A stretch of 64,000 bases of DNA from Novosphingobium sp. (GTDB lineage: Bacteria; Pseudomonadota; Alphaproteobacteria; Sphingomonadales; Sphingomonadaceae), in the NCBI RefSeq assembly GCF_025351285.1, contig NZ_JANXWG010000048.1, positions 1 through 64,000 of the forward strand, given 5' to 3'. A program made the translations under genes and the position numbers. Positions 1-7,844 of this stretch are shown in pieces. Under the pieces are notes generated by a model. That model was not told where the DNA came from and ran no database searches. It worked only from the letters and a program-made list of their open reading frames with translations. The first letter of the stretch is position 1. The number at the start of each line of letters is the position of its first letter.

Positions 1-14
1 GCCCATACCTGACC

Positions 15-192
15 CCATTCCGTATTCAACCGATTTCGGAATGGCAAAAATCGAACCAGCAAAATGGCAGTTTTCCGCCAATCCCAAAGCCCAAAATCAA
101 TGACGGTTCTGGAATGCCCGCCACCATGCTGAAAACATCACGATCGACGGGCACGATCGCACTGGCACGATGGAAACGGCACGATGTTAAGG
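15..192 (+). repeat. Left copy of the island-flanking inverted repeat
   Basis: Positions 15-93 are identical to the reverse complement of 28,579-28,657. Similarity continues at a lower level, with small indels, to about position 190. The outer tip holds its own inverted repeat: CCATTCCG at 15-22 and CGGAATGG at 37-44 with a 14-base loop. The inner end carries CACGAT motifs at 139, 152, 166 and 180, so they recur every 13-14 bases. No transposase lies inside the repeat. It could be the end of a large element or one of a family of dispersed repeats; the sequence alone does not decide this. Confidence 0.85.
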
Positions 193-454
193 GCGAGATG
201 CCGCCACCGCCATGGTACCAAACCTACGGCCGCCCAATGAAACCTCAGTCCGCATCGGGCCAAAGACCGCAAACATCACCGCCGAGCCAAAGGCCATGAA
301 TTCGCCGCCACGCTGCCGATTAGGCTGAACGGAAGGGTTAGCTGGTAAGGGTCGATCGGCAGGGGCTACCGACACGCCGCCAACGGGGGCGGGTAAAAAA
401 AGTTGCAGAACGCATGCGGATAATGTTGAATGCATTAGCAGCGAGGTAGCGGAC
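193..454. other. Non-coding stretch before the first gene
   Basis: I see no convincing gene here. Short frames on both strands have no ribosome binding site or recognisable domain. The stretch joins the flanking repeat to the upstream region of the membrane-protein gene that starts at 455. Confidence 0.6.
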
Positions 455-1483
455 ATGGAATGCGATAAAGAAATTAAGGAACTCATAACTCAATATCAAT
501 CTCAGATCCGTGAAGGTAAGTCAAGTTTGACTGCGATACTACACGTCAGTAAGTTTGGAAATAAAAATATTAAACAGGTAATAGATAAATTAAAATCTCA
601 GGGAATTCAGGTGCCGTGGACGTTAATACATAATAATGAAGGAGAGCTTCTATTTGCTCCTTCTACGTGGAAAAAACGAACCATCGTCTCATGGATAGGT
701 TTGACGGCAATTTGTGTGGTATCAATCTCGATGGCGATGTTGTCTAAATCTCCAAATTTCAATTCTCGATCTGACGATGAAACTGCCGACAACTCGGAAG
801 CAACAAAGTCCGACAGTCAACAAGTTAATCATGAAAATATTGAATATAGTAAAGTCAATTCCATGATATCAGGTAGTATGCCAATTTTAGAAACCTGCCT
901 TTCTAAAGTCACCAACGCAGATTTATTGCAATATTACATAGATCATCACACTGCTGATACCGATGAAGACATTGCTGCCGAGCGGCGAGATAGCATATTG
1001 AGCGGGAAGGACGACGAGGGAAACCGTCAAATGTTTAACCAGCAATCCGCTCAGGCCATCGGCGAAGTGGGGGCTGCCCAAGATCAGTTAAACAATCTAA
1101 TACTAAATGCTGCGCCAGCCTGTGCCCAAATGTTGGCTGTGTTACGGCCAATTTCAGACGCGTCAGGCGGCGTTGGCGCTAGTAAAGATTTTTTGTCGGG
1201 GGTAAATGGCTGCGTCGCCGCTTCAGAATCTATCGTATCTGTCGCAGCTTGGTTAAGAAGAACCGGGCCAAAGTTCATCTATCGTAATGACATCGATTGT
1301 GATATATATTTCGAGAATGAGGTTAGAAAGCGGGGAATTGCAATCTCTGAATCTAAACGTTCGGATGCGCAAGAAGTCGCAGTGAAGGTAAGTAATCCTT
1401 TGGAAGGCCACAGCAGCAACAAGATAGGCACTAATAGGCAAGATCAACAAGCATCTGATAATGCTTCAGATACTATGCCATAA
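455..1483 (+). CDS. Unrecognised single-pass membrane protein
   Basis: The protein has 342 residues. A soluble N-terminal part (1-72) is followed by one membrane helix at about 76-96 and a long C-terminal domain that probably faces the periplasm. The segment after the helix is Asp/Ser/Asn-rich and linker-like. The C-terminal domain holds scattered cysteines (around LETCLSK, APACAQ, NGCVAA and DIDCDI). Codon use is clearly more AT-rich than in the backbone genes, which fits acquisition by transfer. The start is an ATG with a weak GAGG upstream. I do not recognise a family. Its place at the edge of a defence island makes an accessory or defence role possible, but nothing in the sequence proves that. 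Confidence 0.75.
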   Translation: MECDKEIKELITQYQSQIREGKSSLTAILHVSKFGNKNIKQVIDKLKSQGIQVPWTLIHNNEGELLFAPSTWKKRTIVSWIGLTAICVVSISMAMLSKSPNFNSRSDDETADNSEATKSDSQQVNHENIEYSKVNSMISGSMPILETCLSKVTNADLLQYYIDHHTADTDEDIAAERRDSILSGKDDEGNRQMFNQQSAQAIGEVGAAQDQLNNLILNAAPACAQMLAVLRPISDASGGVGASKDFLSGVNGCVAASESIVSVAAWLRRTGPKFIYRNDIDCDIYFENEVRKRGIAISESKRSDAQEVAVKVSNPLEGHSSNKIGTNRQDQQASDNASDTMP

Positions 1484-1608
1484 ACTTATCCGAAACGTTT
1501 TATTGTTACAATTATTTTCACTGCGTCATTTTAACTTTGGGGTGTTTCTATTTTCTATGGCAGTTATTTAGGTTTGCGCCTTTATTGTACAAAGGCTTCC
1601 AGTTCGGC

Positions 1609-1962
1609 TTATGCTCTTGGCGGCCAAGTAAGCGCGGGGATCGTGCCCGACGCCGTAGCCCAATGTTTAGGATCGACGAATGCAATTTCTCTTTCACCCT
1701 CTCGCATGACCAACGCCGACACCCACGCAGACCGAAGGCGCTGGGCTTTCACAAACTCCCGGGCATCATCGACCTCGCTAGCAATCGAGTGGATTGCCGT
1801 GGCTAAAAATGAGAGGGACAGCAGGCAAATCGGTGCCTTGGACGACTTTATATAAGCGTAATATCCGTTGCTTCGTCCCAAAAATATCCTGCTAAAATCC
1901 GCCTGATCCCTACAGTATTTGTATTCCTTAAGCAGTGAATATATTTCATCTAAAACTCTCAT
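1609..1962 (-). CDS. Small conserved-looking protein, possibly DUF6626-like
   Basis: The protein has 117 residues. I chose the ATG at 1,962 because AAGGAG lies six bases upstream; an in-frame upstream start at 1,995 lacks such a site. The N-terminal half (DEIYSLLKEYKYC, then SRIFLGRSNGYYAYIKSS) resembles small alphaproteobacterial proteins I remember as DUF6626; that assignment is from memory and uncertain. The first 45 residues look like a compact helical unit, possibly DNA-binding. The middle holds a moderately hydrophobic helix. Function unknown. The preceding 125 bases after the previous gene are non-coding. Confidence 0.6.
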   Translation of the reverse strand: MRVLDEIYSLLKEYKYCRDQADFSRIFLGRSNGYYAYIKSSKAPICLLSLSFLATAIHSIASEVDDAREFVKAQRLRSAWVSALVMREGEREIAFVDPKHWATASGTIPALTWPPRA

Positions 1963-2044
1963 GCTAAACTCCTTATCTGACCTATTTAGCCACATGGTGT
2001 TAGGAGCTTACGTTAGCGGCTTATTTTCAGCTTTTTGACTGATT

Positions 2045-3004
2045 CTAAAACTCAAAATCGAGGCGACCGGTCAGCCTACGCAGCGATGCGAACGGGCTTT
2101 CAATGGTAGCAGGCCTCATCCGGGTGATCCCGAACCGCTCAAGGTACTCTTGTGCAAACTTCTCAACAGGAAGCGGCGGCCGCTCATTCGCTGGACCGTA
2201 AACGTCGTCCAGCACCCAGAACGCGCCATCTTTCACCAGATGGACCACGGCGGAGCCGTGGTCGTGACGGACCTCGGCAAATGATGAACGTTGTTCCAGA
2301 ATCCGGACCAAGTGAGAACGAGCGCAGTTCCGAAAGCGGCGCGCACTATCCTGAAGCTGCACGCCAGTGCTGATGGGACGGTAGCGATCCGACGCGGGGA
2401 TCGGATGCGGTGGAAACGTGATTTTCATGGACCAGCGACGCGCAAACCGAGAAATTGCCTCGGGCGTTCGAGTTGCAGCCAATGCTTCGGCCATCTCACT
2501 CCGGCATGCTCCGTGTTCACTGAGCAACTTGACCACGGCGGTGAGATCGCGGGCTTGGCCCGCGTTGTCGATGATGTCGACCAAGGACGGATGTTGAAGG
2601 TCTTCCGGAAGGATACGAATGATTTGAAGCCTCGGCCACGTCACTCGCGGCAAGAGCCGAACCGCTCGGGCCATTTCGGTCCGATCAGGCGATGAAAGCA
2701 GACGCGCCAGATATGGATAGAAGCGACGTGGTTGCGTATGCTGACCGCAGCGCGCCAGAGCGCGGCGATATCCAAACGGGACCAGACCGAAGGCGGCTTC
2801 GATCAGCACATCGTGCCCGGCCGATTGAACAAATTGACCGAGGTCCGCCCCAAACGCTTGAATGGGGGACACCGACAGCAGCGAAGCAATAATATGGCGG
2901 CGCTCGTCGCTGGCACGAATGACATGCCCAGCCACGCCCGGGGCCAGCATATCAAGGTCCGCAACCGCGCGAAGTAGCCAACCGTTCAACTGATTATAAT
3001 GCAA
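2045..3004 (-). CDS. Unrecognised 319-residue protein, weakly PcfJ-like at the C-terminus
   Basis: The start is a TTG preceded by GGAGG at good spacing; no nearby ATG is better placed. Residues 1-190 look all-helical and repeat-like, with leucine-rich segments. The C-terminal third contains a pattern, RFRNCARSH, then a short beta-rich stretch with VVHLVKDGAFWVLDDVYG and PANERPP, which loosely recalls the C-terminal region of PcfJ-like plasmid proteins. That likeness is weak and is offered only as a lead. The gene is GC-rich compared with its left neighbours. No operon partner is evident. Confidence 0.65.
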   Translation of the reverse strand: MHYNQLNGWLLRAVADLDMLAPGVAGHVIRASDERRHIIASLLSVSPIQAFGADLGQFVQSAGHDVLIEAAFGLVPFGYRRALARCGQHTQPRRFYPYLARLLSSPDRTEMARAVRLLPRVTWPRLQIIRILPEDLQHPSLVDIIDNAGQARDLTAVVKLLSEHGACRSEMAEALAATRTPEAISRFARRWSMKITFPPHPIPASDRYRPISTGVQLQDSARRFRNCARSHLVRILEQRSSFAEVRHDHGSAVVHLVKDGAFWVLDDVYGPANERPPLPVEKFAQEYLERFGITRMRPATIESPFASLRRLTGRLDFEF

Positions 3005-3390
3005 AGAAGCCTCCGAAAATGTTATCTTCGGAAGAACTCCAGTGTGGGGCTGTTGATCATGAACGTATTATAACATCGTTTGGGGCAAACCGGGGAAATA
3101 TTTTTGCCGACCTTCCTGCGACATGGTCGAATAATGGCGGGATGTGCGATTCCTGTCATTGCGGCTGAGCGTATCGTTGGAGCAATGCCGCAAATGTTGG
3201 ATTGTAGCGGGGCTGGTCTCGTTCGACGATCCCGACACAAACGCGAATGAGGCCAGCTTGCAGATCAACGGCGTGGCGATGTGATATGAGGCCGATTCTG
3301 ACGAAATGGCCGGATTCGAGTTGTGAAATCCTACGCTTGGTGTCCAAGTGCGAGCGATCGAGAATGACCGCCATTGGTGGAAAGCGGACC
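3005..3390. other. Non-coding stretch with a dispersed-repeat-like segment
   Basis: Overlapping frames occur on both strands but none has a credible start or domain. Near 3,363-3,395 the plus strand would encode MTAIGGKRTL. This is a hallmark of spurious frames found in repeated intergenic sequence across alphaproteobacteria (from memory). I therefore treat the region as intergenic. Confidence 0.5.
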
Positions 3391-3639
3391 TTAAGACCGT
3401 CGCTCATCGATGGCATAACTTGGCATATCGAGCATAGCTGCATCGAACGCCGAGCGAATTTCGGTTTGGCTGAACCCGCGATCCCAAAGCTCAGTCATCA
3501 AGTATTTCATGGCCTCAGGTAGCAGCGGGATGTGAGGCCACGGATTGCTTTGGTGCTTGTCCTTGAGCGTTTCGCCAAGGCGAGAAACAGCCCCCATCCA
3601 TTCATCCTGCCATCTATCGTCGGGATCATAGTCGGTCAT
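3391..3639 (-). CDS. Small hypothetical protein (82 aa)
   Basis: The predicted protein is acidic and helical with a tryptophan-rich N-terminus (DDRWQDEWMGAV) and a C-terminal segment that reads like a short helical domain (WDRGFSQTEIRSAFDAAML). The ATG at 3,639 was preferred over an in-frame TTG at 3,660; neither has a strong ribosome binding site. No family is recognised. It is kept because codon use and composition look coding and no better frame competes. Confidence 0.45.
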   Translation of the reverse strand: MTDYDPDDRWQDEWMGAVSRLGETLKDKHQSNPWPHIPLLPEAMKYLMTELWDRGFSQTEIRSAFDAAMLDMPSYAIDERRS

Positions 3640-3741
3640 GGGCTTGAGTGTATCTGCCAAGCGAATGTCCGCAAGTGGGCGGGAGCCGTCAGCGCGCTTT
3701 TATTCGGCACTGCTTCCCAGCGGGACGGGGAAAAGTGGTTG

Positions 3742-4218
3742 TTAGCTGCCATTTCCCCCGTTATCGTTTCTTCTCTTCATCATCAGCATGACCATGAGAG
3801 TCGATAAGGCGAAGCTCTCAAAGCAGATTACTGAAATGATGTCATGACCCAAACCGGAAAAAATAAGTACAATCATTTCTAACCACGCTAGTTGGTTTAT
3901 TATAAGTAATCGCATATCGCCGTAATCTTTTGAAAAAAACCGTTCCGACCACGACCACTTACGCGATCTCTCTTTTTCTTCTATATTGAACGCGTTGACT
4001 GCTTTACGAGTTTTGGGATCGAGAAGCGCCAGCACGAACATGAGCACAGCTAGCGTACCTAGGGCGACTGCGGTGGGAATGACTAAAGGTTTGATCCAGA
4101 GGCCCACCACAGCAGCGCAAGAACTAACGCATACGCCGAGCCACGCGCCGGCCAAAGCAGGCCAAAGGAACGAATCCGTCCACCGATCTACCACATTAAT
4201 CAAGGTAGCCTCTTTCAA
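3742..4218 (-). CDS. Unrecognised small membrane protein, four predicted helices
   Basis: The protein has 158 residues with two hydrophobic pairs, at about 15-40 and 44-66 and at about 108-125 and 128-147, separated by a charged loop (KAVNAFNIEEKERSRKW). It ends in a basic and Asn/Gly-rich tail. The start is uncertain: TTG at 4,218 is adjacent to an AAGGA, and an internal TTG or GTG 5-9 codons on is also possible. The gene is AT-rich relative to the backbone. Function unknown. Confidence 0.55.
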   Translation of the reverse strand: MKEATLINVVDRWTDSFLWPALAGAWLGVCVSSCAAVVGLWIKPLVIPTAVALGTLAVLMFVLALLDPKTRKAVNAFNIEEKERSRKWSWSERFFSKDYGDMRLLIINQLAWLEMIVLIFSGLGHDIISVICFESFALSTLMVMLMMKRRNDNGGNGS

Positions 4219-4382
4219 TCCTTAGACCAAGGCTTGGTCCGCTATTGGGCGCAACCTGCCCGAATGCCGCCCTTCGTCGCCAGCATGAACGTAGGGCGGC
4301 TTCGGGCATTTCCACGCGCGAAGGGGACTTTCCGGACACGACCCCTTTGCTACCGTTTCTCGGGGTTCCCAAGTGAGGCCGT

Positions 4383-4631
4383 TCAATGGTGGAAAACTAA
4401 GCTCGCAATCGCGAAAGCCATCGTGGCAACCCCAAACAAGCGATAGGGCCAACTGAGCCCGCGCGGCCGGTAAGTTTCCAAGCTTCGGCGTTCTTCAAAA
4501 TACTTTTCTTGCGCACCGCAGCGCAGTTCAGCGAGCCGCTTGGCATGGCGCTCTGGTGTGTATGTCGAGAACCATTGCGGAACGACAATTAGGGCTGTCG
4601 CAACGGCAATAAGAAAAAGATCGAATGCCAT
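4383..4631 (-). CDS. Small two-helix membrane protein (82 aa)
   Basis: An N-terminal hydrophobic segment (FLIAVATALIVVPQW) and a C-terminal one (LFGVATMAFAIASLVF) flank a strongly basic and acidic central region. The ATG has GAGGA immediately upstream, closer than usual. The layout is a hairpin with both ends on one side of the membrane. No family is recognised. It lies between another small membrane gene and the methyltransferase cassette, all on the minus strand. Confidence 0.5.
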   Translation of the reverse strand: MAFDLFLIAVATALIVVPQWFSTYTPERHAKRLAELRCGAQEKYFEERRSLETYRPRGLSWPYRLFGVATMAFAIASLVFHH

Positions 4632-4856
4632 TCCTCACTGCTACCATTTTGAAAGATTGGCGGCAAGCCACGCGTTTTGCGGCGTTCAGTCCGCGCCGAC
4701 AGGCCTTTGTTAACCGTCCGTCGTTCACCAAATCTGACAGCACAGACTGACCGCTTTTTGGGTTGCGTCGAAGGCGGGCCGAACGTCGGCAAGTGGGCGT
4801 TTCCTGTCATTCCGCTCGGGGGTACCAAGCGTGATTTTGACCACTTGGTCGCTGCG

Positions 4857-6161
4857 TCACGCCGCCTTTGCTGCACAGGGCAACTCAGCTTCGAGACGCG
4901 CCGTCGCCATCTCGATGTAGCCAGCGTCGAGTTCGATCCCGACAAACTGGCGACCACACCGCAGCGCTGCGACACCCGCGGACCCGGAGCCCATGAAAGG
5001 ATCAAGCACGACTTTCGCCGAAGTATTCCGGATCGCCGTCAGGGGAAGCTCGATTGGAAACGGTGCAGGATGGGGATTTCCATGTTCAGGCGCGATTTTC
5101 CAAACGTCCCTCGTGCGTGGCGTCAGGCCGTTCAATTTGAAGTTAGGCTTTGCAAAAATCAGGACCCATTCACTGCTCGGGGTGAAGAAAAAATGGTTGA
5201 AATTGTGGCCACTGCCGCGGTCCCAGATGACGATCTGGCGCAAAGGTAGCCCCGGATTCAGATCAAGCGGCGTTCGTAGAATTTTCCCTTGGATGCGCGG
5301 CTTATGGTTGAAAAAGATCGCCCCATCATCCGTTACAAGCCTCCAGCTTTCCCGCAAAAAATCTTTCATCCAGTTTTCGTAGTCGGCAGGGTCGCGGGCG
5401 TCATCGTAACTCGCGTAGCCATCGTCGAGAAGTGATGACTTCCAGTTGGTATTGACCTTTTTTCCCCGCTTCTTGCCCCTCGAAACACCGAGATTGAATG
5501 GAGGCGACGTGAAGACCAGATCCACAGACCCTGAACGCATCGAGCGCATGACTTCGAGGCAATCGCCCTGATAGATCGTTGCACAATCACCGATCTTGAT
5601 CGGCATCGCCTTTGGCACTGGCGGCAGGGGTAGATGGGAGATCTCGGCGGCCGATCCAGCTACGCCTGATACGTTGCCGTTGGAGGCGGTCAAATCGCCA
5701 TGGTGAATCGGGGGCAATACCGTCCAAGGAGCCTGATCAAGCGAGGGCAATGCCACAGGCGGAGAACCGATGTGCCCGACATCGCCGACGTCAGCAGCCG
5801 TCGCCCTGATCCGCCAACGCGCTGGGCCATCGATGTTCTCAAGTCGCGCGGAATTGGCGGCTGTCAGAGCGCGCAGACGATTGTAGATGGTTCCGATGGA
5901 TACCGCGATACCGACGCCGGCGAGGCGATTGCGGATGGTGGAGGCAGTAGACCATTCGTCGTCGAGGACATCCATGAAGGCGTCATCCGATGCGGAGATA
6001 CGCTTGTCTGCCTTTGCAAATTGCGCAATCGCATCGTCGTTGGCAGGGCGACGGTTTGCGCTGAGCGGAGAGCTTAGCCAGCCAAAGGTAGACCGAAAAA
6101 ATTGACGGTTCGCATCCCGCAGGACTGCTGCTTCCGCCCGGCGGTTTTTTGAGTTTTTCAC
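4857..6161 (-). CDS. DNA methyltransferase of the beta class (N4-cytosine or N6-adenine), with a winged-helix-like N-terminus
   Basis: This is a site-specific DNA methylase. The catalytic motif TSPPFNLG is at about residues 218-225 and comes before the SAM-binding motif DPFMGSGSAG at about 386-395, so the order is that of beta-class enzymes. TSPPF is seen in both N4-cytosine and N6-adenine enzymes of this class. Residues 60-125 (around WSTASTIRNRLAGVGIAVSI) resemble a winged-helix DNA-binding fold ahead of the catalytic part. The GTG at 6,161 overlaps the stop of the preceding gene as GTGA and has AAGGAGG upstream, so the two are translationally coupled. No restriction endonuclease is evident next to it. 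It may be an orphan or may work with the two small proteins before it. Confidence 0.88.
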   Translation of the reverse strand: MKNSKNRRAEAAVLRDANRQFFRSTFGWLSSPLSANRRPANDDAIAQFAKADKRISASDDAFMDVLDDEWSTASTIRNRLAGVGIAVSIGTIYNRLRALTAANSARLENIDGPARWRIRATAADVGDVGHIGSPPVALPSLDQAPWTVLPPIHHGDLTASNGNVSGVAGSAAEISHLPLPPVPKAMPIKIGDCATIYQGDCLEVMRSMRSGSVDLVFTSPPFNLGVSRGKKRGKKVNTNWKSSLLDDGYASYDDARDPADYENWMKDFLRESWRLVTDDGAIFFNHKPRIQGKILRTPLDLNPGLPLRQIVIWDRGSGHNFNHFFFTPSSEWVLIFAKPNFKLNGLTPRTRDVWKIAPEHGNPHPAPFPIELPLTAIRNTSAKVVLDPFMGSGSAGVAALRCGRQFVGIELDAGYIEMATARLEAELPCAAKAA

Positions 6162-6637
6162 TTGGCGGCCTCCTTCATGGGTTCCAGTTCGGACCCGTAG
6201 GGCAACCAACCGATATGCACCGCCGTGGTGTGAACTACATCCGCCAATGCAGGGTCAGCGTCCTCATTGTCCGGATCGCGGTTTTCATCAATGAACTTCG
6301 CAAGTGAGTTTTCAGTGATGAATGACTCGAACCACATGCTGACGTGCTGATTATCGTTGGCGGCGTGCAGGCACTCTTCCAGCGTTGAACAGTGCAGATC
6401 CACATCGACCAATTCCAGCGGGGCCTTGGCGCTTGCAACCTCGGCCTTGATGTGTTCGATCAACTCGTCGTGAGCGCCTTCAAACGTTCGGACGGGCGGG
6501 GACTTGATCGCAACATCATACCCACCGTTCAGCGACGGCTCGACGCCAACACCAAAGTCTTTGAACACAAAATCGTATGTGTAAACGGCAGTTAGCCACT
6601 CATCATGAGCGAAATATGGAATTATAACAAAACTCAC
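6158..6637 (-). CDS. Hypothetical acidic protein, middle gene of the methyltransferase cassette
   Basis: The protein has 159 residues, is strongly acidic towards the C-terminus (FIDENRDPDNEDADPAL) and has no signal peptide or membrane segment. Its GTG start overlaps the stop of the upstream gene by four bases (GTGA), and its own stop overlaps the methyltransferase start in the same way. The three genes should therefore be made together. The N-terminal half is beta-rich and contains FGVGVEPSLNGGYDVAI. Its acidic, soluble character would suit a partner or inhibitor of the methylase, but that is speculation. No family is recognised. Confidence 0.7.
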   Translation of the reverse strand: MSFVIIPYFAHDEWLTAVYTYDFVFKDFGVGVEPSLNGGYDVAIKSPPVRTFEGAHDELIEHIKAEVASAKAPLELVDVDLHCSTLEECLHAANDNQHVSMWFESFITENSLAKFIDENRDPDNEDADPALADVVHTTAVHIGWLPYGSELEPMKEAAK

Positions 6638-6888
6638 AAAACATTCCTTCCGGCTTGGACAATTTTTAGTGTCTTTGAACTCAAGTAAACCCTGATAATT
6701 TTGTTGTTATGCTTGAACCTAGCGCTATTGGCATTGATCCAAACAGTTGTATTATCGACCTTTCGGTGATTCAGAAATCCTCGGTAATGCACCGTAGCGT
6801 GATCAATGACTTTGTTTTTAGTCATAGAAAAAGCCTCCGCCTGTGCAACTGCTGCGCTGCAGTTCAATCTTACAATAAACTTTTTCAT
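6634..6888 (-). CDS. Small basic hypothetical protein, first gene of the methyltransferase cassette
   Basis: The protein has 84 residues, is basic, and has an ATG start with AGGA about eight bases upstream. The C-terminal part (RFKHNNKIIRVYLSSKTLKI) is beta-strand-like and rich in Lys, Arg and Asn, as in small nucleic-acid-binding proteins. The N-terminal MKKFIVRLNCSAAVAQAEAF is only mildly hydrophobic. The gene is clearly AT-richer than the methyltransferase it leads. Function unknown; a regulatory or DNA-binding role is only an inference. Confidence 0.6.
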   Translation of the reverse strand: MKKFIVRLNCSAAVAQAEAFSMTKNKVIDHATVHYRGFLNHRKVDNTTVWINANSARFKHNNKIIRVYLSSKTLKIVQAGRNVL

Positions 6889-7844
6889 TAGGTGATCCTG
6901 TGTCGTTTCGATGATGCTTTTTTAGACCTGTTTATTAGCGTGTCAACCTGCGCCCAGTAACGCGGCTTATTGTAATGATTTTATATCGATACGAAATTGA
7001 AAATGGCCGCAATGGCGCAAATCAGCCATAAATAAAAAGGTAGTATGTATTGGCCGCATAACACAGCGAGTATTGACGCTTGTAAAACCATAGCCCGTTT
7101 TCATCGAAAAAAAGATTTTTGGTTTTCGGGCTGGATAACTACTATAATAAATGGGACGGAAGAGTTGCTATCTTGCAGTCATATCTGTGTAAACTGGACG
7201 TTGGTAAATAATAGTCGGTTAGACTATTTGTAACTGGCCGCAGGGGCGCTGATGATGCGCGACCACGACGATGAACGTTTACAAGGTATTTTTTGGTGAT
7301 CGCGATGAAATATATCGCCCTTGGGCTTCCACATTGATTCTTGCCTCAGCGATTCGAAAACTAACATTCCGGCGGATACGTTCACCGCCGCGCAAAATGA
7401 GGTGCGCGGGCTTGCACCCGCGGATTTCGGAACAACAAAGATGAAAGGCCAACGACGGCGCACCGCACAAAAAGCCCCGAGATCTGCCAATTATTGGCAC
7501 AAATGGGACTTCACGGGTCGTTCGCTTAGGCGGAACTGGCCTGAAACTTACTTTTGATTCCATCATCCGCAGACACGTGCGCCAGCGACTCTGCGGCTTG
7601 TCTGGTGGAACGTGGCGAGCGAAAGTATGTTTCAGCTTGCGCGGGCACGGCAATTGAAGATAAAACCGCGAACATTGTAAAGCTTGTGACAATTCACGCT
7701 GATTACGAGCAGTGAATTCTCGATTGTTTTCTATAGATGTGTTAGATTAAACTCAAGGACGGGTAATCTATATGTCGTAAGTTAAAGTTATAGCTTCAAT
7801 TTATGAAATAACATGGTTGCCAGCAAGCGAATGATCTTTAGTCG
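6889..7844. other. AT-rich stretch of about 950 bp without a convincing gene
   Basis: Frames on both strands (for example 7,045-7,233 plus and 7,279-7,692 minus) lack ribosome binding sites, recognisable domains and sensible composition. The part next to 6,889 probably holds the promoter of the methyltransferase cassette. The part next to 7,844 follows the stop of the primase-like gene. The middle may hold decayed sequence or an unrecognised RNA. Confidence 0.55.

Noticed and set aside
42..104. Short frame MAKIEPAKW... in the left repeat, with a matching frame in the right copy
   Set aside because: The frames follow the repeat itself, diverge right after it and have no ribosome binding site; they are repeat by-products.
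7279..7692. A 137-codon minus-strand frame in the AT-rich gap
   Set aside because: No start signal, cysteine- and arginine-rich random-like composition, and no recognisable domain.
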